A stretch of DNA of 64,000 nucleotides from Coccinella septempunctata. Taxonomy: Eukaryota; Arthropoda; Insecta; Coleoptera; Coccinellidae. A program made the position numbers and the translations under genes. The first letter of the stretch is position 1; every line of letters begins with the position of its first letter. The DNA lies in assembly GCF_907165205.1 (NCBI RefSeq), contig NC_058192.1:12214001-12278000 (forward strand), given 5' to 3'. The notes beneath the pieces are model-generated. The model was not told the origin of the DNA, searched no databases, and was given only the letters and a program-made list of their open reading frames with translations. Positions 22,677 through 33,453 of this stretch are shown piece by piece.

Positions 22677-23054
22677 CTTTAGGGTTTTCACTCTCAGTTT
22701 CTGAAACAAAATAAATTAAAAAATTGAAATAATTGATTTGCTCCTGCTTAAATTCTTGCACTTATTTGTCAGGAGCAAATTAGATTCTTGCCTGACAATG
22801 AACGAAAAATGGAACTTCAAAATGATAATTTCGTAACGTTTCGGACTCTATATCAGACTCCTTCATCAGACGAATTCTTGAAAAATCTTCTGAATTGTAG
22901 TTTCTCGATCGACATTAAATGTCAGGCAACAATTTTTTTTATCTGATTTGCTCGTGACTCGTGACAAATTAGTGTAAAAATTAACGCAGGAGCAAATCAA
23001 TTATTTAAATTTTTTAATCGATTTTGTTTCAGAGACTGGGAGTGAACCCTAAAG
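22677..23054. mobile_element. MITE family H with 75-nt inverted repeats
   Basis: The left arm CTTTAGGGTTTTCACTCTCA... pairs with the right arm ending ...GAACCCTAAAG. The pairing extends through GAAACAAAAT, TTAAAAAATT and ATTTGCTCCTGC, about 75 nt with few mismatches. The interior holds a CTGATGA...CGAAACG hairpin on the minus strand (about 22835-22872). No coding sequence. Confidence 0.85.
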
Positions 23055-23235
23055 AGTCTTAGGAGATGGAGGATTCCTCCCATATATTGAATTTAAATCG
23101 ATAACTTTATTTTGTGATTCTTAAATTAAGTGAAGGAATGATAATTTTGAGTCTGAATAAGGTTAAATAATTCTGTTCTTATAAATTAACTAGGATAATA
23201 ACTATTTCGACACTGAGAAAAAATATTGCCAGATT

Positions 23236-23470
23236 GCCAGATCGACGATTTGACAGTCACTTGATTTCCAAAACGAAATTACTGAAACATTTTCATTTCT
23301 GAAGAATTCTGAAGTAGCAATCGAGAATCATTGATTGGTCATATATAGATTAAGATTTGGATCGAGAATGATATTCTGAAAGCTTACGACTGTATCAATT
23401 GATAACAAATTGACATTTATCCATCAATCAATCGTTGATTCTTCGATCAAGATTTATGAAACCGGGGGTG
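23236..23470. repeat. Dispersed repeat, family G, copy 2
   Basis: Collinear with 8776-9012 from ACAGTCACTTGATTTCCAAAAC to ATGAAACCGGGGGTGAG, with scattered substitutions and small gaps. The AATCAATCGTTGATT palindrome lies near its right end. Confidence 0.6.
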
Positions 23471-23676
23471 AGGCCCAGGGAAAAAAAATTTCATCACTGA
23501 CAAAAAAACAAATAATGGCCCAGAGAAAAATATTTTACCCCAGAGGAACAATGATTTTTCGGACCAAGAAAAAAGATTTTTCGTTTGAGAAAAAATAGTC
23601 TTGCGTAGACCTGAACAAAAAATTACTTTTACCTACTAATTTCAGAACGAAAAATCGACTATTTTTTAAGGCAAGT

Positions 23677-23722
23677 ACTTTTCGTCCGCAGACACTTTTC
23701 GTCCGCAAACACTTTTCGTCCG
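23677..23722. repeat. 17-bp tandem repeat, about 2.7 units
   Basis: The unit ACTTTTCGTCCGCARAC starts at 23677, 23694 and 23711. Confidence 0.85.
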
Positions 23723-24649
23723 GCCGTTCGTCACTAAGCAATATTAGATCTCAGGGCTATTGAAACAATTTTGTGAATACAGAATTCGATAAATACATAA
23801 GTGCCTGTTGAAATACCTGTCATTTGCAGGATGTTTTTTAGTAAATAACTATTTTGTCTCAAAAAAAAATTCTGCTACTTTTTTAAGAACCTATCTACTG
23901 TTACGTTAAAACGATAGATGAAATGAAGTAACAAAATGAAAAATTTTATTGATTTTTTATATATTTTTATATATTCTAGATCCTAGGACAAACACCGGCA
24001 TAAATATACCCCTAAAGCATCGTAACCACGTCGCAGATCGGCACTATCTCCACCTTCCCCCCTCAAAAAAAGAAAAAACCCGGACAACGTCCATCTCTGC
24101 GGCAGATAGCGGAGTCCCAACAAAACGAAAGGAGACGAGCGGCGGCAAACAGATAAATCCCTCAAAGTCGAACCGTTTTGGCGGAGGTGAGGATGAAAAA
24201 AAAAAGAACAACAACGTATAGGGGTCGAAGTCAAACGGACATTGATTGCGCACGACGAGGCCAATAAGTCTTCGGCCGGCGGCGTGATTTGTCCGCTAAT
24301 CGCAATGGTCCGGGGACGCATAACGGAGCCATCCGGGAAGTCCTGGACGTCCCGGGGGACCACGGGATTCTATAAGTGGCGGGGGATTTCCCTTATCTAG
24401 CGTGTCGTTCCGGAGTTTTATGCGAGGTGTGGTTTTCTTTACTAATTGGCGATTAGATTGGGTGGCGTTTGTTTATTGAACACTGAAAATCAGACTGAGA
24501 CGATGATATTATCGCTTATATTTTATACCATAACGATAAATATTATCGCTATATGAGCGAATAATTGAGGGTAAGTTTCGAACCAAATATAGGCAGAAGT
24601 AACTCTCAAAATCAGAATTTATGAGATGGGATATGTGTGATGCCCGTTT
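23723..24649. other. Non-coding DNA, with a balanced block at 24000-24480
   Basis: The block 24000-24480 is rich in CpG, single-copy in the window and bounded by AT-rich sequence. It has overlapping frames on both strands (23949-24221 plus, 23983-24363 minus), but neither has known motifs and each is the shadow of the other. Candidate regulatory DNA. Confidence 0.35.
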
Positions 24650-25412
24650 GCATCCGCGAAGTCTTGCAGCGCGCGAGTTGTATACATTGAACATGAACTC
24701 TAAAAAAACTGGAACGGCATCTCGATGCAGGCAAACTGAGGGAGACTGAAAGGGAAGATATAGAGCAATCTATTTCTCTCTGCGCTCTGTCAATTGGTTT
24801 ATAACGATGTAAACAAAAACAACCAGGGGCGTTCAAATGAGACGACTGCTACGTCCGACGTCTGATGCCATTATTCGATTGGTTGCCGAACCATTAGAAA
24901 GAGATGGGTTGGTTTACATCTTCCGTCTCAATTGGACACACTTTTCGTCGTATTCCGGTACCTAAGAGGCCCTTCCAGTTTTTTTAGAGTTCAATGGTTG
25001 TATAACAATTGGGACTCAAGTAACGAGGGCCCGACGCAGATGGAGCGGCCACACTCCCCAAAATAGCTCTGTACGGCGAATTCACAGAGCGAGCTCGGAA
25101 ACCAGGAGGCCAGTATAAGTTGGTTTAAGGATATACTGCATCAATCTCTAAAATCAGTTAATGCCAACCATAACTGAGAACAACTAGCGTTAGACAAATC
25201 ACAGTGGAGGTCTCTGGTCTATAGCTAAATTATAATGAAGACTCGAGAAGAATACAGCGCCGGCCAGATCTTGTTAGTGACTATCCATGCCCGGAGTGTG
25301 GAAGGATCTGTAGGTCGCGGTTTGGTCTCTTCAGCCACAGGAGGGCATACAGTCACAAGTAGCCCTAAGAAATTATAAGTCTGATCGCACCGATAGTCCG
25401 GTTTTTTTAGTA
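24650..25412 (+). mobile_element. Non-LTR retrotransposon copy N1 (short, interrupted by a MITE)
   Basis: After removal of 24685-24996 and one target duplication, the sequence is collinear with 31684-32135 of copy N2: AAGTCTTGCAGCGCGCGAGT, the GTTGTATAACAATT region, GGCGAATTCACAGAG, the CCCGGAGTGTGGAAGGATCT zinc-finger region, and the 3' UTR up to TGATCGCACCGATAGT. A piece present in N2 (about 23 bp after the GGCTACA/GGCCACA region) is missing here. Only the end of the RT C-terminal domain and the 3' UTR remain, and the frame is broken. Confidence 0.85.
24685..24996. mobile_element. 312-bp MITE with 8-bp target duplication
   Basis: Flanked by GTTGTATA at 24677-24684 and 24997-25004. The matching place in copy N2 (about 31713) has the sequence once. 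The inverted ends are CATTGAAC...CTCTAAAAAAACTGGAA on the left and the complement (CATTGAACTCTAAAAAAACT) on the right, the left arm having six extra bases. An 8-bp duplication fits the hAT or P/piggyBac-unrelated cut-and-paste groups that make 8-bp duplications. hAT is the most common (inference). No coding sequence. Confidence 0.92.
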
Positions 25413-25690
25413 ATTTTGTAGATTTATTCTCGGTAACGAGATCCAACAATGACTCGATTGTTGTGTTAACCATAGGGCCCCAAAATATCTCCCCCAGATG
25501 GTTGCAGAGAAGGTGTCTTTGTGGTTTCTTTAGAATTATTAGATTTGGGGGGGCGTAAACTCAGAATTGCAATAATGAATTCGCGCTAAGATATGTGTTA
25601 CCCTATTTCATTCAGTGTTCTCCATTGGGCCCCCAGCATGTGGCCCCCAAAAACAACTTCTGTGCGACCACCTAGAGCCGAAAATTTTGG
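25413..25690. other. Short unassigned segment between two elements
   Basis: Contains GGGGGGG and GGGCCC words and reads on the minus strand as the foreign C-terminal tail of the M3 frame. Origin not recognised. Confidence 0.3.
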
Positions 25691-26589
25691 GATGAGTTGA
25701 GGAAAGAGATGATAGTCGGATGGAGCCAAATCTGGTCGATAAACGGAGTGTTCTAGTAATTCAAACCCTAAATCACGAATTTTTTTCATGGCAACATGAG
25801 ATTTGTGTGCAGGGACGTTGTCCTGCAAAAACAAAACACTTTTGCATAGCTTTCCGCGTTTTTTCTCTTTGATTTTTTCCCGTAGAGTGGTCAGTGATGT
25901 CGAATAGTAATCTCCGGTTATTGTTCTACCCTTATCTAAAAAATCAATCATGATTACTTCCTGGCAATCCCAAAAACCTGAAGCAAGAACTTTTCCAGCA
26001 GATTTTTGGACACGATACTTCTTAGGTCTTGGAGAACCAGAATGTCACCATTCCATCGATTGTTGCTTTTTTCTGGATCGTAGAAATGTACCCTAGTCTC
26101 ATCCATAGTAACAATTCGGTTTAAGGAGTCTACATCGTTTTCAAATCGAGCACAGATCGAAAGTGATGCTACCCTTGCACGCTTATGGTCAACATTCAAA
26201 CATTTTGGGATCCATTTTGTAGCAATTTTTCTCATGTCCAAATTGACGTGAACTATATGATGAACGCGTTCGTATGAAATATTCAGTGCTTCAGATATCC
26301 GTGTTAGCCCAATTCGACGGTCTGATAAAATCATGTCATGAACTGCATCGATATTTTCGGGGACTAACACAGAAACTGGCCTTCCCGATCGGTCATCATC
26401 TTCAATGAAAAATTTAGCTCTTTTGAAACTTGCAGTCCAATTTTTCACGGTCGCATACGAAGGACATTGATCACCAAGGGTATTAAGCATATCTTTGTAA
26501 ATCTGCTCACCTCTTAACCCTTTTAAATATAGGTACTTGATGATAGCTCGATACTCCAATTTTTCGATTTTCACAATTTCGGTGGACAT
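25691..26589 (-). pseudogene. Mariner transposase with intact start, one frameshift and truncated end
   Basis: ATG at 26589 opens MSTEIVKIEKLEYRAIIKY, the start lost in M2. The first frame runs to 25954 and covers the helix-turn-helix half and the first catalytic Asp, in VTMDETRVHFYDPE (W to R in the MDETW block). A one-base loss in the T-run before the DCHGVI region shifts the frame. The second frame (25951 downwards) carries MIDFLDKGRTITGDYY, FLQDNVPAHKS (second Asp) and LAPSDYHLF (third Asp). It then leaves the mariner and continues as KFSALGGRTEVVFGGHMLG up to 25598. Without the C terminus and with the shift it cannot be active. Confidence 0.9.
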
Positions 26590-26739
26590 CTTCTTTCTTT
26601 TAATTTATTGCGTAACTCTGGTTTATTTTTTTGACCTCAAACTTCACACTGACACTTTTAATGAGTTCGTTGTAATGGTAACGCAATATTTTTCATGCAT
26701 GGAACTGGTCTAGGCTAACTGGCTATCAATACATCCTCG
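25691..26739 (-). mobile_element. Mariner element M3 (3' end missing)
   Basis: The right (5') terminus is intact: complement CGAGGATGTATTGATAGCC, with TA at 26740-26741. The sequence follows the family to the YHLFPQL region and stops abruptly near 25691, so the C-terminal codons and 3' inverted repeat are gone. Its right flank is the right half of a family B MITE, which means M3 had landed in that MITE. A later deletion removed the other side of both. Confidence 0.92.
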
Positions 26740-26754
26740 TATTTTTTTGTATTG

Positions 26755-27050
26755 CGCTGTTTTCGAGTAATTTAATGTTCAAAAATAAAAAATATCTGTG
26801 ATATTCGAAAAATTGGGTACTTTGGCTGAATGCAACTCTTTTTGAGAGATCCACAGATGTGTAGTGTCATAGATTCAGCTTGTAATTCTGAAGGAAATTT
26901 TGTTTCTCTAGGGGTGGCATAGCTCATTTTGAAAACTTAAAATGGCTATAACTTTTTATCAGTGCCGAATTGGAAAAAATGGTACAGGAAAGAAGTGTTT
27001 ATTTTGACCTCAAGAATATACTGTTGAAATATTTGTACGAATCCAAGTAT
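26755..27050. mobile_element. Foldback MITE family B, copy 2 (right half only)
   Basis: Matches copy 4 from GTTTTCGAGTAAT through TGGGTACTTTGGCTGAATGC, GGGGTGGCATAGCTCATT and the terminal-arm block GACCTCAAGAATATACTGTT. The extreme right end is changed. The left half is absent because of the truncated mariner M3. Confidence 0.8.
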
Positions 27051-27960
27051 ATTTATAAAATAAAATCGTTTTCAATGTAGATAAGACACGTGAAAAACTC
27101 TTGTTCCAGACAGAATTAAATTCGAATGCAATATGCTGACCATAAATACTCTTAAAACTTTATTTCTTCATCTTGAACGTTAATGAAGTCGAAAACATAG
27201 AACGAAGTTACATTGTGTCAAACGTTGAGAAGAAATATTGAGCCAAAACACCCTGAACATCAACAACGATCCACCCTGTCGAAATCCCCACACGGACACC
27301 GGATCTCCCCCAGAAGCCGTTACAAGAAACTCGAGGACCCACTTCAGAGAGGCGTTCACCAACGTGCTAATGAGGGTGTCGCATTGACCTCATCCGTCAC
27401 CTCACGACAGGACAAGGTGGGCCACCCACGCGGCACTAAACGCGTTAGCGAGGTCGCCTTCTGGCTTCGCAGCATCCCCTATAAATTCGCCGGTAACAAA
27501 CACCCCGTCCTCCTGGTCGCCAGCTAAGCGGATTGTAATCTTCTTCGGGGATATATTTCACTACGGGACCGCGCGCTTTATCTGTATCAAAGTGCTACAC
27601 CCTTGTGCGCGACTTGTGACACAGAAATATGGCCTTCGTTTTATATTTTCGATCTGTCGAGTTCTGTGGTCCGTTGAAGGGGGTGAGGGATGGGGGGGCT
27701 GTGTCGCTTTGGGGAGTAATTGGGGAATTAGGTTCGAGGACCGGGGTTTCGAAGAATTGGCGGTTATGATGAAGGGTTGGATCAGGTCGTTATGGATAGA
27801 TTAAACTGGGAGAATTCAAAAATTCAGCCATATAATCCCAGGGAAAAGTGATAATTGGTCACTGTACTCGATCATTCGATGCATAATGCTTACTTCAAGA
27901 AAAAATATCTATAGAGAGGGTCGGAATAGCGGCACTATTTGTGGGCAGAACCGAATTATA
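27051..27960. other. Non-coding DNA, with a balanced block at 27200-27560 and a G-rich patch
   Basis: The block 27200-27560 is CpG-rich and single-copy, with open frames on both strands (27213-27527 plus, 27180-27362 minus) but no recognised protein. A G-run cluster follows at 27679-27698. Candidate regulatory DNA. Confidence 0.35.
27679..27698 (+). other. G-quadruplex-type motif
   Basis: GGGGG-TGA-GGG-AT-GGGGGGG satisfies the four-run consensus if the last run is split, and another GGGG follows 13 bases later. Confidence 0.5.
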
Positions 27961-28298
27961 CAGAGTGAATCTTTGACTCGTACAAATATTTCGACAGTAG
28001 ATTCTTGATGTGAAAAGAAACACTATTTTCCTCTGCCATTTTTTCCGAATCGGCTCGGATTAAAAGATACAGGCTGGTTCAAAAACCATAAGAAAATGTT
28101 ATTTTTAGTTTTATCTCACAAACGGTTTTATCGAATGAAATGAATTTTGGAATATAGTTTTTCATTTATTTGATGAATCTTTTTCGAATACAAGATATCA
28201 CTCACGTCTTCCAGTTATCTCATTATAACCATTACGTACCATAAAAGTATGAAAAATTCAAAGAACTCAACACTTGAAACTAAGTTGGATGCTATATA

Positions 28299-29531
28299 CG
28301 AGGATGTATTGATATCTAGTTAGCCAGGATCAGTCGCATGCATAAAAAACACATTAGAAGTGTCAGTGTTAAGTTTGAGGTCAAAAAAAGTAAACCAGAG
28401 CTACGCAATAAATCAAAATAAAGAAGATGTCCACCGAAATTGTGAAAATCGAAAAATTGGAGTATCGAGCCATCATAAAGTACCTGTATTTAAAAGGGTT
28501 GAAAGGTAAGCAGATTTACGAAAGTAACTTATTACCCTTGGTAATCAATGTCCTTCGTATGCGAACGTGAAAAATTGGACAGCCTTCAAAAGAGGAAAAT
28601 TTTCCATTGAAGATGATGACCGATCGGGAAGGCCAATTTCTGTGTCAGTCCCCGAAAATATCTATGCAGTCCATGACATGATTTTATCAGACCGTCGAAT
28701 TGGTCTAAAACGGATATCTGAAGCACTGAATATTTCATACGAACGCGTTCATCATATAATTGGACATGAGAAAAATTGCAAAATGGATCCTCAAATGTTT
28801 GAATGTTGACCAAAAGCGTAGGGTAGAAGCATCGCGTTCGATCTGTGCTCGATTTGAAAACGATGTAGACTTCTTAAGCCTAATTGTTACTATGGATGAG
28901 ACTTGGGTACATTTCTAGGATCCAGAAACAAAGCAACAATCGATGGAATGGCGACACTCTGGTTCTCTGAGACCTAAGAAGTTTCGTGTCTAAATATCTG
29001 CTGGAAAAGTTCTTGCTTCAGTTTTTTGAGATTGCTATGGAATAATCATGATTCATTTTTTGGATAAGGGTAGAACAATAACCGGAGATTACTATTTGAC
29101 ATTTCTGATCACTCTACGGGAAAAAATTAAGGAGAAAAGACGCGAAAAGCTATCCAAAGGTGTTTTGTTTTTGCAGGACAAACCCCCGGCACACAAATCT
29201 CATGTTACCATGAAAAAAAAATCGTGATTTAGGATTTGAATTACTAGAACATCCCCCTTATTCACCAGATTTGGCTCCATCCGACTATCATCTCTTTTCT
29301 CAACTGAAAAAAATTTTAAAAGGTCGTAAATTTTCTTGCAACGAGGAGGGTATAAAAGCTGTGGAGGTCTGGTTTGCAGAGCAAGAAGAAATTTTTTTTT
29401 TGAAAGGTCTAGAGACGTTGCAGGTTGCCGTAATAAATGTATCCAATTAAGAGGAGAATATGTTATAAAATATTGACATTGAAATTTTGTTTGGTTCTGT
29501 AGTAGGCTAAGAATTTTTCAATATATACTTG
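28299..29531 (+). mobile_element. Mariner element M4 (full length)
   Basis: Flanked by TA at 28297-28298 and 29532-29533. The left end is CGAGGATGTATTGATATC. The right end (ATATATACTTG) has two substitutions from the family's ATATATCCTCG. 1233 bp. Inserted in a family B MITE. Confidence 0.93.
28427..29470 (+). pseudogene. Mariner transposase, multiply broken
   Basis: ATG at 28427 starts the MSTEIVKIEKLEYRAIIKY frame. Small deletions and insertions follow from residue 30 onward (for example before NWTAFKRGKF, and at HHIIGHEKN, where a block including HVNLDM is lost). A TAG interrupts the codons after the first Asp region (ACATTTCTAGGATCC). The second Asp block (FLQDKPPAHKS-like) and PSDYHLF remain in other frames. 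Unlike M2, the C-terminal region (GRKFS to LRGEY) is still present, so this copy best shows the normal length. Confidence 0.9.
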
Positions 29532-29766
29532 TAATGAATGCTTGAACTTTTGTAAAATAAAAGTATTCCTCATATTTTCTAGTATAATGCTCCGTTTTAG
29601 AGTAATTTGATGTTCAAAAATTAAGAAGTATCTGTGAAATTTGAAAAATGAGGTACTTTGGCTGAATGCAACTCTCTTCAAAAGCTCCAAAGACGTCAAG
29701 TGTCACAAATTTAGCTATGTAGTTATTCTGAAGGTAATTCTGCCTCGTTTTCAATGGCCCACACTG

Positions 29767-31308
29767 TATAATCGTTAAGTTCATGTAAATGAAAAAGATT
29801 AAGATAATATGGAAAATATGCAACTTCGAGAAACATCAACATCCACCACTTTTATCACCAGTTTATTTATTGGATCCCATTTCGACTACGATAGTACACA
29901 ATCTGATATCATAATCTTGCTACTTCGCCATACAAACTATGTCACATGACTCAAAAAATGTATTGGAGGTAAACGATGATATAAAATCATCCAGTAATAT
30001 TTGGAAAGCTCAATTCGTATTCTGGTGCGAATGGCAAATGAAAAACGGTCCAACTGGTCAGCAAGACAGCCGAATTCTGAGAGATATTTATGCTGACAGA
30101 CCCACATCGACATAAAAATTAACAATTAATAAATCCGCCCGAAGAGTCCGGCGTTAATAAAAGTGCAGAAGCCGGTGGCATTTCCAAACACAACCGGATT
30201 ATCATATTTCCAACATAAAAACGCCCACCTCGGAAATCCAACACTGACAAATTAAAAGATTTATATATTGTTTTTTTCGTCTCTTCATTTTTTATTACAG
30301 GATGTATAAATATCCACCGTGTATAGGTGCGCGAACGTGTTTCGTCTCCTGGATCTGGGACTGGTTTTTTTTTCTCTCGATATGGGGAGTTTTCTCTGCT
30401 GCTGGTCCATCCATTGGGTTCTTTTATTATGGTAATGTCTGCAAGCGTGTGGTGGGAGTCTGTTTGAGGTGTGTACGTCTAGGGTTTCAGCTACTGATTT
30501 CAATTCAGGAAAAATTCGGCTCGTTTTACCCATAATTAATGTTCCGGATCAGTTTAATTATTACACCATTATACAGCAGAAGAATACAGCCAGCCAACCT
30601 TATGCTGAATTGAATGAAGTTGAAAATGTCTAAAACACGCTGAATACTAGAAATATAAATCTAGAAAGATCTAGATATTCCCAATCGAAAATATCCTTAA
30701 AATCGAGTTTTATCCGCTCTTAATACTTGCCCCAAAAATTTTTGATGCCCTGACAATTCTGCACACATCACGAAAATTTGAATTTAGTGAATAAGCTTTA
30801 AATCATCTTTCACAGGCTAGAAATCGGTAATAGCTATTCCCTTTCGACCACTTTCGAAGCATCATAGTGGCTCACCGAAAGGTTTAACCAGGATTGTTCG
30901 TTCAAATTTTGTTTTCTTGATCCGTGTTTCAATCATCGGAAAATTTTATTTCAATGCATCTGTGTAAAATCGCATTTTCGGGTTTATACTTGGTGCATGA
31001 AACCCTGCAATAAACTCTATATAATTATCTCCTTAACATCTATCATCTGTTTCATTCATTTCGTTGATTCTGTCGGTTTAAATTCAAGGTGAATTGATTA
31101 TTATCGTCGTTTGTACGTGATGCATTCTGAATTTTGTTTCATCTGTTGATTCAAATTTCAATTTATTCTCATCAATAATGGCTTCCTCCGAGCAACTCTT
31201 GAAGGAGGCATTGTGAAGGTTTTTCGACATAACTAACTTCTTTTGACGATCAAGTGAAAAAGCTCTGATGAAGAATTTCACATCGCCAATATTTCAATTA
31301 CTCAAGGT
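29767..31308. other. Non-coding DNA, no feature established
   Basis: AT-rich. 30125-30540 has a slightly more balanced composition and a T-rich tract, but no exon, RNA gene or paired repeat was recognised. Confidence 0.35.
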
Positions 31309-32240
31309 CGATTACTTTAGGCCTTAGACTCAATATTGACAAAACCAAAATCCTGGTGAGTCCACCAGAAAGCCTTCAAACAGATATCAGCCTGGAGGAT
31401 GAAACTCTAGAATAGGTCGAGCAGTTCAAATACTTAGGAAGCTTCATAAATAGTAGGGCTAACCTGGACACGGAAATACACAACCGTATCAATTCGGCAT
31501 CACGGACATTCTGGAAACAAAAGGACAGAGTGTTTCAAAATCACGATCTCAATCTGACCAAGACAGCAGTGGTCCTCTCAACGCTTCTTTACAGATGCGA
31601 AAGCTGGACAAATTAAACAGCTTGAACAAACGCAACAACGTCATCTAAGACAAATAATGCACATCAGATGGTTCCACAAAGTTTCAAATGCAGAAGTCTT
31701 GCAGCGCGCGAGTTGTATAACAATTGAGACTCAAGTAACGAGGGCCCGACTCAGATGGAACGGCTACATTCTGAGGATGCAAGACACAAGACTCCCCAAA
31801 ATAGCTCTGTACGGCGAATTCACAGAGGGAGCTCGAAAACCAGGATGCCAGTATAAACGGTTTAAGGATATACTGCGGCAATCCCTAAAATCAGTTAATG
31901 CCAATCATAACTGGGACCTCTAGCGTTGTGTGTGACAGATCACAGTTGAGGTCTTTGGTCCACAGTTATAATGGAGACTCGAGAAGAATACAGCGGCGGC
32001 CAGATCTGGTTGGTCACTATCCATGCCCGGAGTGTGGAAGGATCTGCAGGTCACGGTTGGGTCTCTTCAGTCACAGGAGGGCACACAGTCGCAAGTAGCC
32101 CAAAGAAATTATAAGTTTGATCGCACCGATAGTTTTGTTTTTGTGTCGTTTTGTATATATATATTTTTTGGTTATATTAATGTTTACTTGATATTGTTTT
32201 CCCCGAAGGGGAGATGTTCCGTTATTATCTATTGTATATA
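31309..32240 (+). mobile_element. Non-LTR retrotransposon copy N2 (5' truncated)
   Basis: Starts within the RT thumb region and runs through the C-terminal domain, stop and a 3' UTR. The sister copy N1 is collinear to TGATCGCACCGATAGT. The exact 3' end beyond about 32140 is uncertain, and no tail or target duplication was identified. Confidence 0.85.
31325..32098 (+). pseudogene. RT C-terminal domain with terminal zinc finger (frameshifted)
   Basis: In changing frames the sequence reads LRLNIDKTKILVSPPE, then VEQFKYLGSFINSRANLD (RT motif E region), EIHNRINSASRTFWKQKD, LSTLLYRCESW, and HIRWFHKVSNAEVLQRA. Next come RLRWNGYILRMQDTRLPK and the C-terminal CPECGRICRSRLGLFSHRRAH, a C2H2-type finger. 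This order is typical of a large animal non-LTR group whose RT ends in a finger after a RxRWxGHxxRM block. There is a TAG in LEDETLE*VEQF, and at least two frameshifts lie between CESW and HIRW and near NWDL. The surviving open pieces are 31657-31923 and 31898-32098. The finger is thought to help bind nucleic acid during insertion. Dead copy. Confidence 0.9.
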
Positions 32241-33453
32241 TGTGCCCATGTTTCAACAAAATTATCATTAAGAACCTCATCATTAGTTTCATTAATTATG
32301 AATAATACTGATGAATTTTCATTCCCAAAAGATCGAGTGAAATATGGCGGATATTTTGTGCCCTCGCACGAAACGCCCGTAGTAGTGAAATTTAAATTGA
32401 ATACGCCCACCCGGAGACCTTGAAGAATATAAATTTAATTGGAACGTGGGCAATTTGTGAAAAACTTTTTATTGTTTCAATAATAATCTTGTGATGTATT
32501 GTTCTGAAATTCAATGGCTGAAGCCCAGAGTTACGGGCACTCATTTTTTTAATGTCGGTGGCGGAAAAATGGAACCCGACACCTATGAACTGGGTCTAGA
32601 GCAGAACTCACCGTTCATATCTTGCTGTACAATAAGTTGGATGATTTTAAACTGCTTTAGAAATTTGTCATCGAGGCATATTTGAGAAAATGTCTATAGG
32701 TAAAGATAAAATAGGTAATTGAATTGATTTGGCCGATACTTGTTGAAAATCCATAATTAAACAAAAACACTGAATTCTATGAAAATATGGGTGGTGAGAC
32801 CAGTGAGATGGAGCAGATCTACAGTAGAGATCGCCATGTGACAAGTGGGTGTAATTTGTTATAAATTCATAAAACATCATCACAGGTGATATAAAATGGG
32901 CATAGTGCCAAGTTTTTGCCAATTAGCCAATTTTACCTAACTAAAAACGTTGAAACGAGTCCTGGACTCGATTTTCATGAAAAGTCTATTAATGGAAACA
33001 GTTTCACGATATTTTCATTCGTCTTGAAGATATTCCCAGTGAAAAGGTGCCTTTAGAAAGTTCTAATCGTTTTTAGAAATTTTCGAAAATAGAGAAGTTA
33101 TGGCACATTTTCGAAATCGACAAAATATCAAACTTTGGTTATATCTTCAAGACAAAAGAAGATATTGTGAAACGGTTTCCACTAATAGACTTTTCACGAA
33201 AATAGAGCCCAGAAGTCCTTCCAACGTTTTCACCTATCTAGTCTGGAAGTACCATCAGAAACATCCACAATCCAGCAACTTGGGAAACCCTTCATAGTTA
33301 AGCCATTATGGGAACATATTGTATTTTAAGAGTTCCGTTGCAAAACAACGACAAACAAACTCTTATCTAGTGTAAAAGAAAAACCAAATACATCTGTATA
33401 TTTTCACAAAAAATAATAGAAGCAATTCCATACGTACACTCTTGTAAAAAGTT
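32241..33453. other. Non-coding DNA, no feature seen
   Basis: AT-rich. Contains an inverted word pair around 32990-33230 (CTATTTTCGAAAAT, GTCTTGAAGATAT/ATATCTTCAAGAC, AAAAGTCTATTA/TAATAGACTTTT) that would fold as a loose hairpin. No exon recognised. Confidence 0.4.
33446..33450 (-). terminator. RNA polymerase III T-run terminator
   Basis: Five A residues on the plus strand, four bases beyond the tRNA 3' end, give TTTTT in the transcript strand. Confidence 0.85.

Larger units (their letters stand above)
27961..29766. mobile_element. Foldback MITE family B, copy 3, split by mariner M4
   Basis: The left end CAGAGTGAATCTTTGACTCG (TA before it at 27959-27960) and the right end CCCACACTG (TA after it at 29767-29768) enclose family B sequence on both sides of a mariner inserted in the middle. 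The site is GCTATA/TAATGAAT. The uninterrupted equivalent in copy 4 reads GCTATCTAATGAAT near 51831-51844. The right arm has lost an internal piece compared with copy 4. Confidence 0.9.

Noticed and set aside
22835..22872. Hammerhead ribozyme from CTGATGA...GAAAC
   Set aside because: The bases before CTGATGA pair with those after GAAA, so helices I and III cannot both form, and no cleavage-site triplet in the right place was seen. Reported only as a shared hairpin.
23983..24363. 126-residue Pro/Arg/Ser-rich minus frame
   Set aside because: Overlapped by an equally long frame on the other strand in a CpG-rich block, with no known domain and no splice context.
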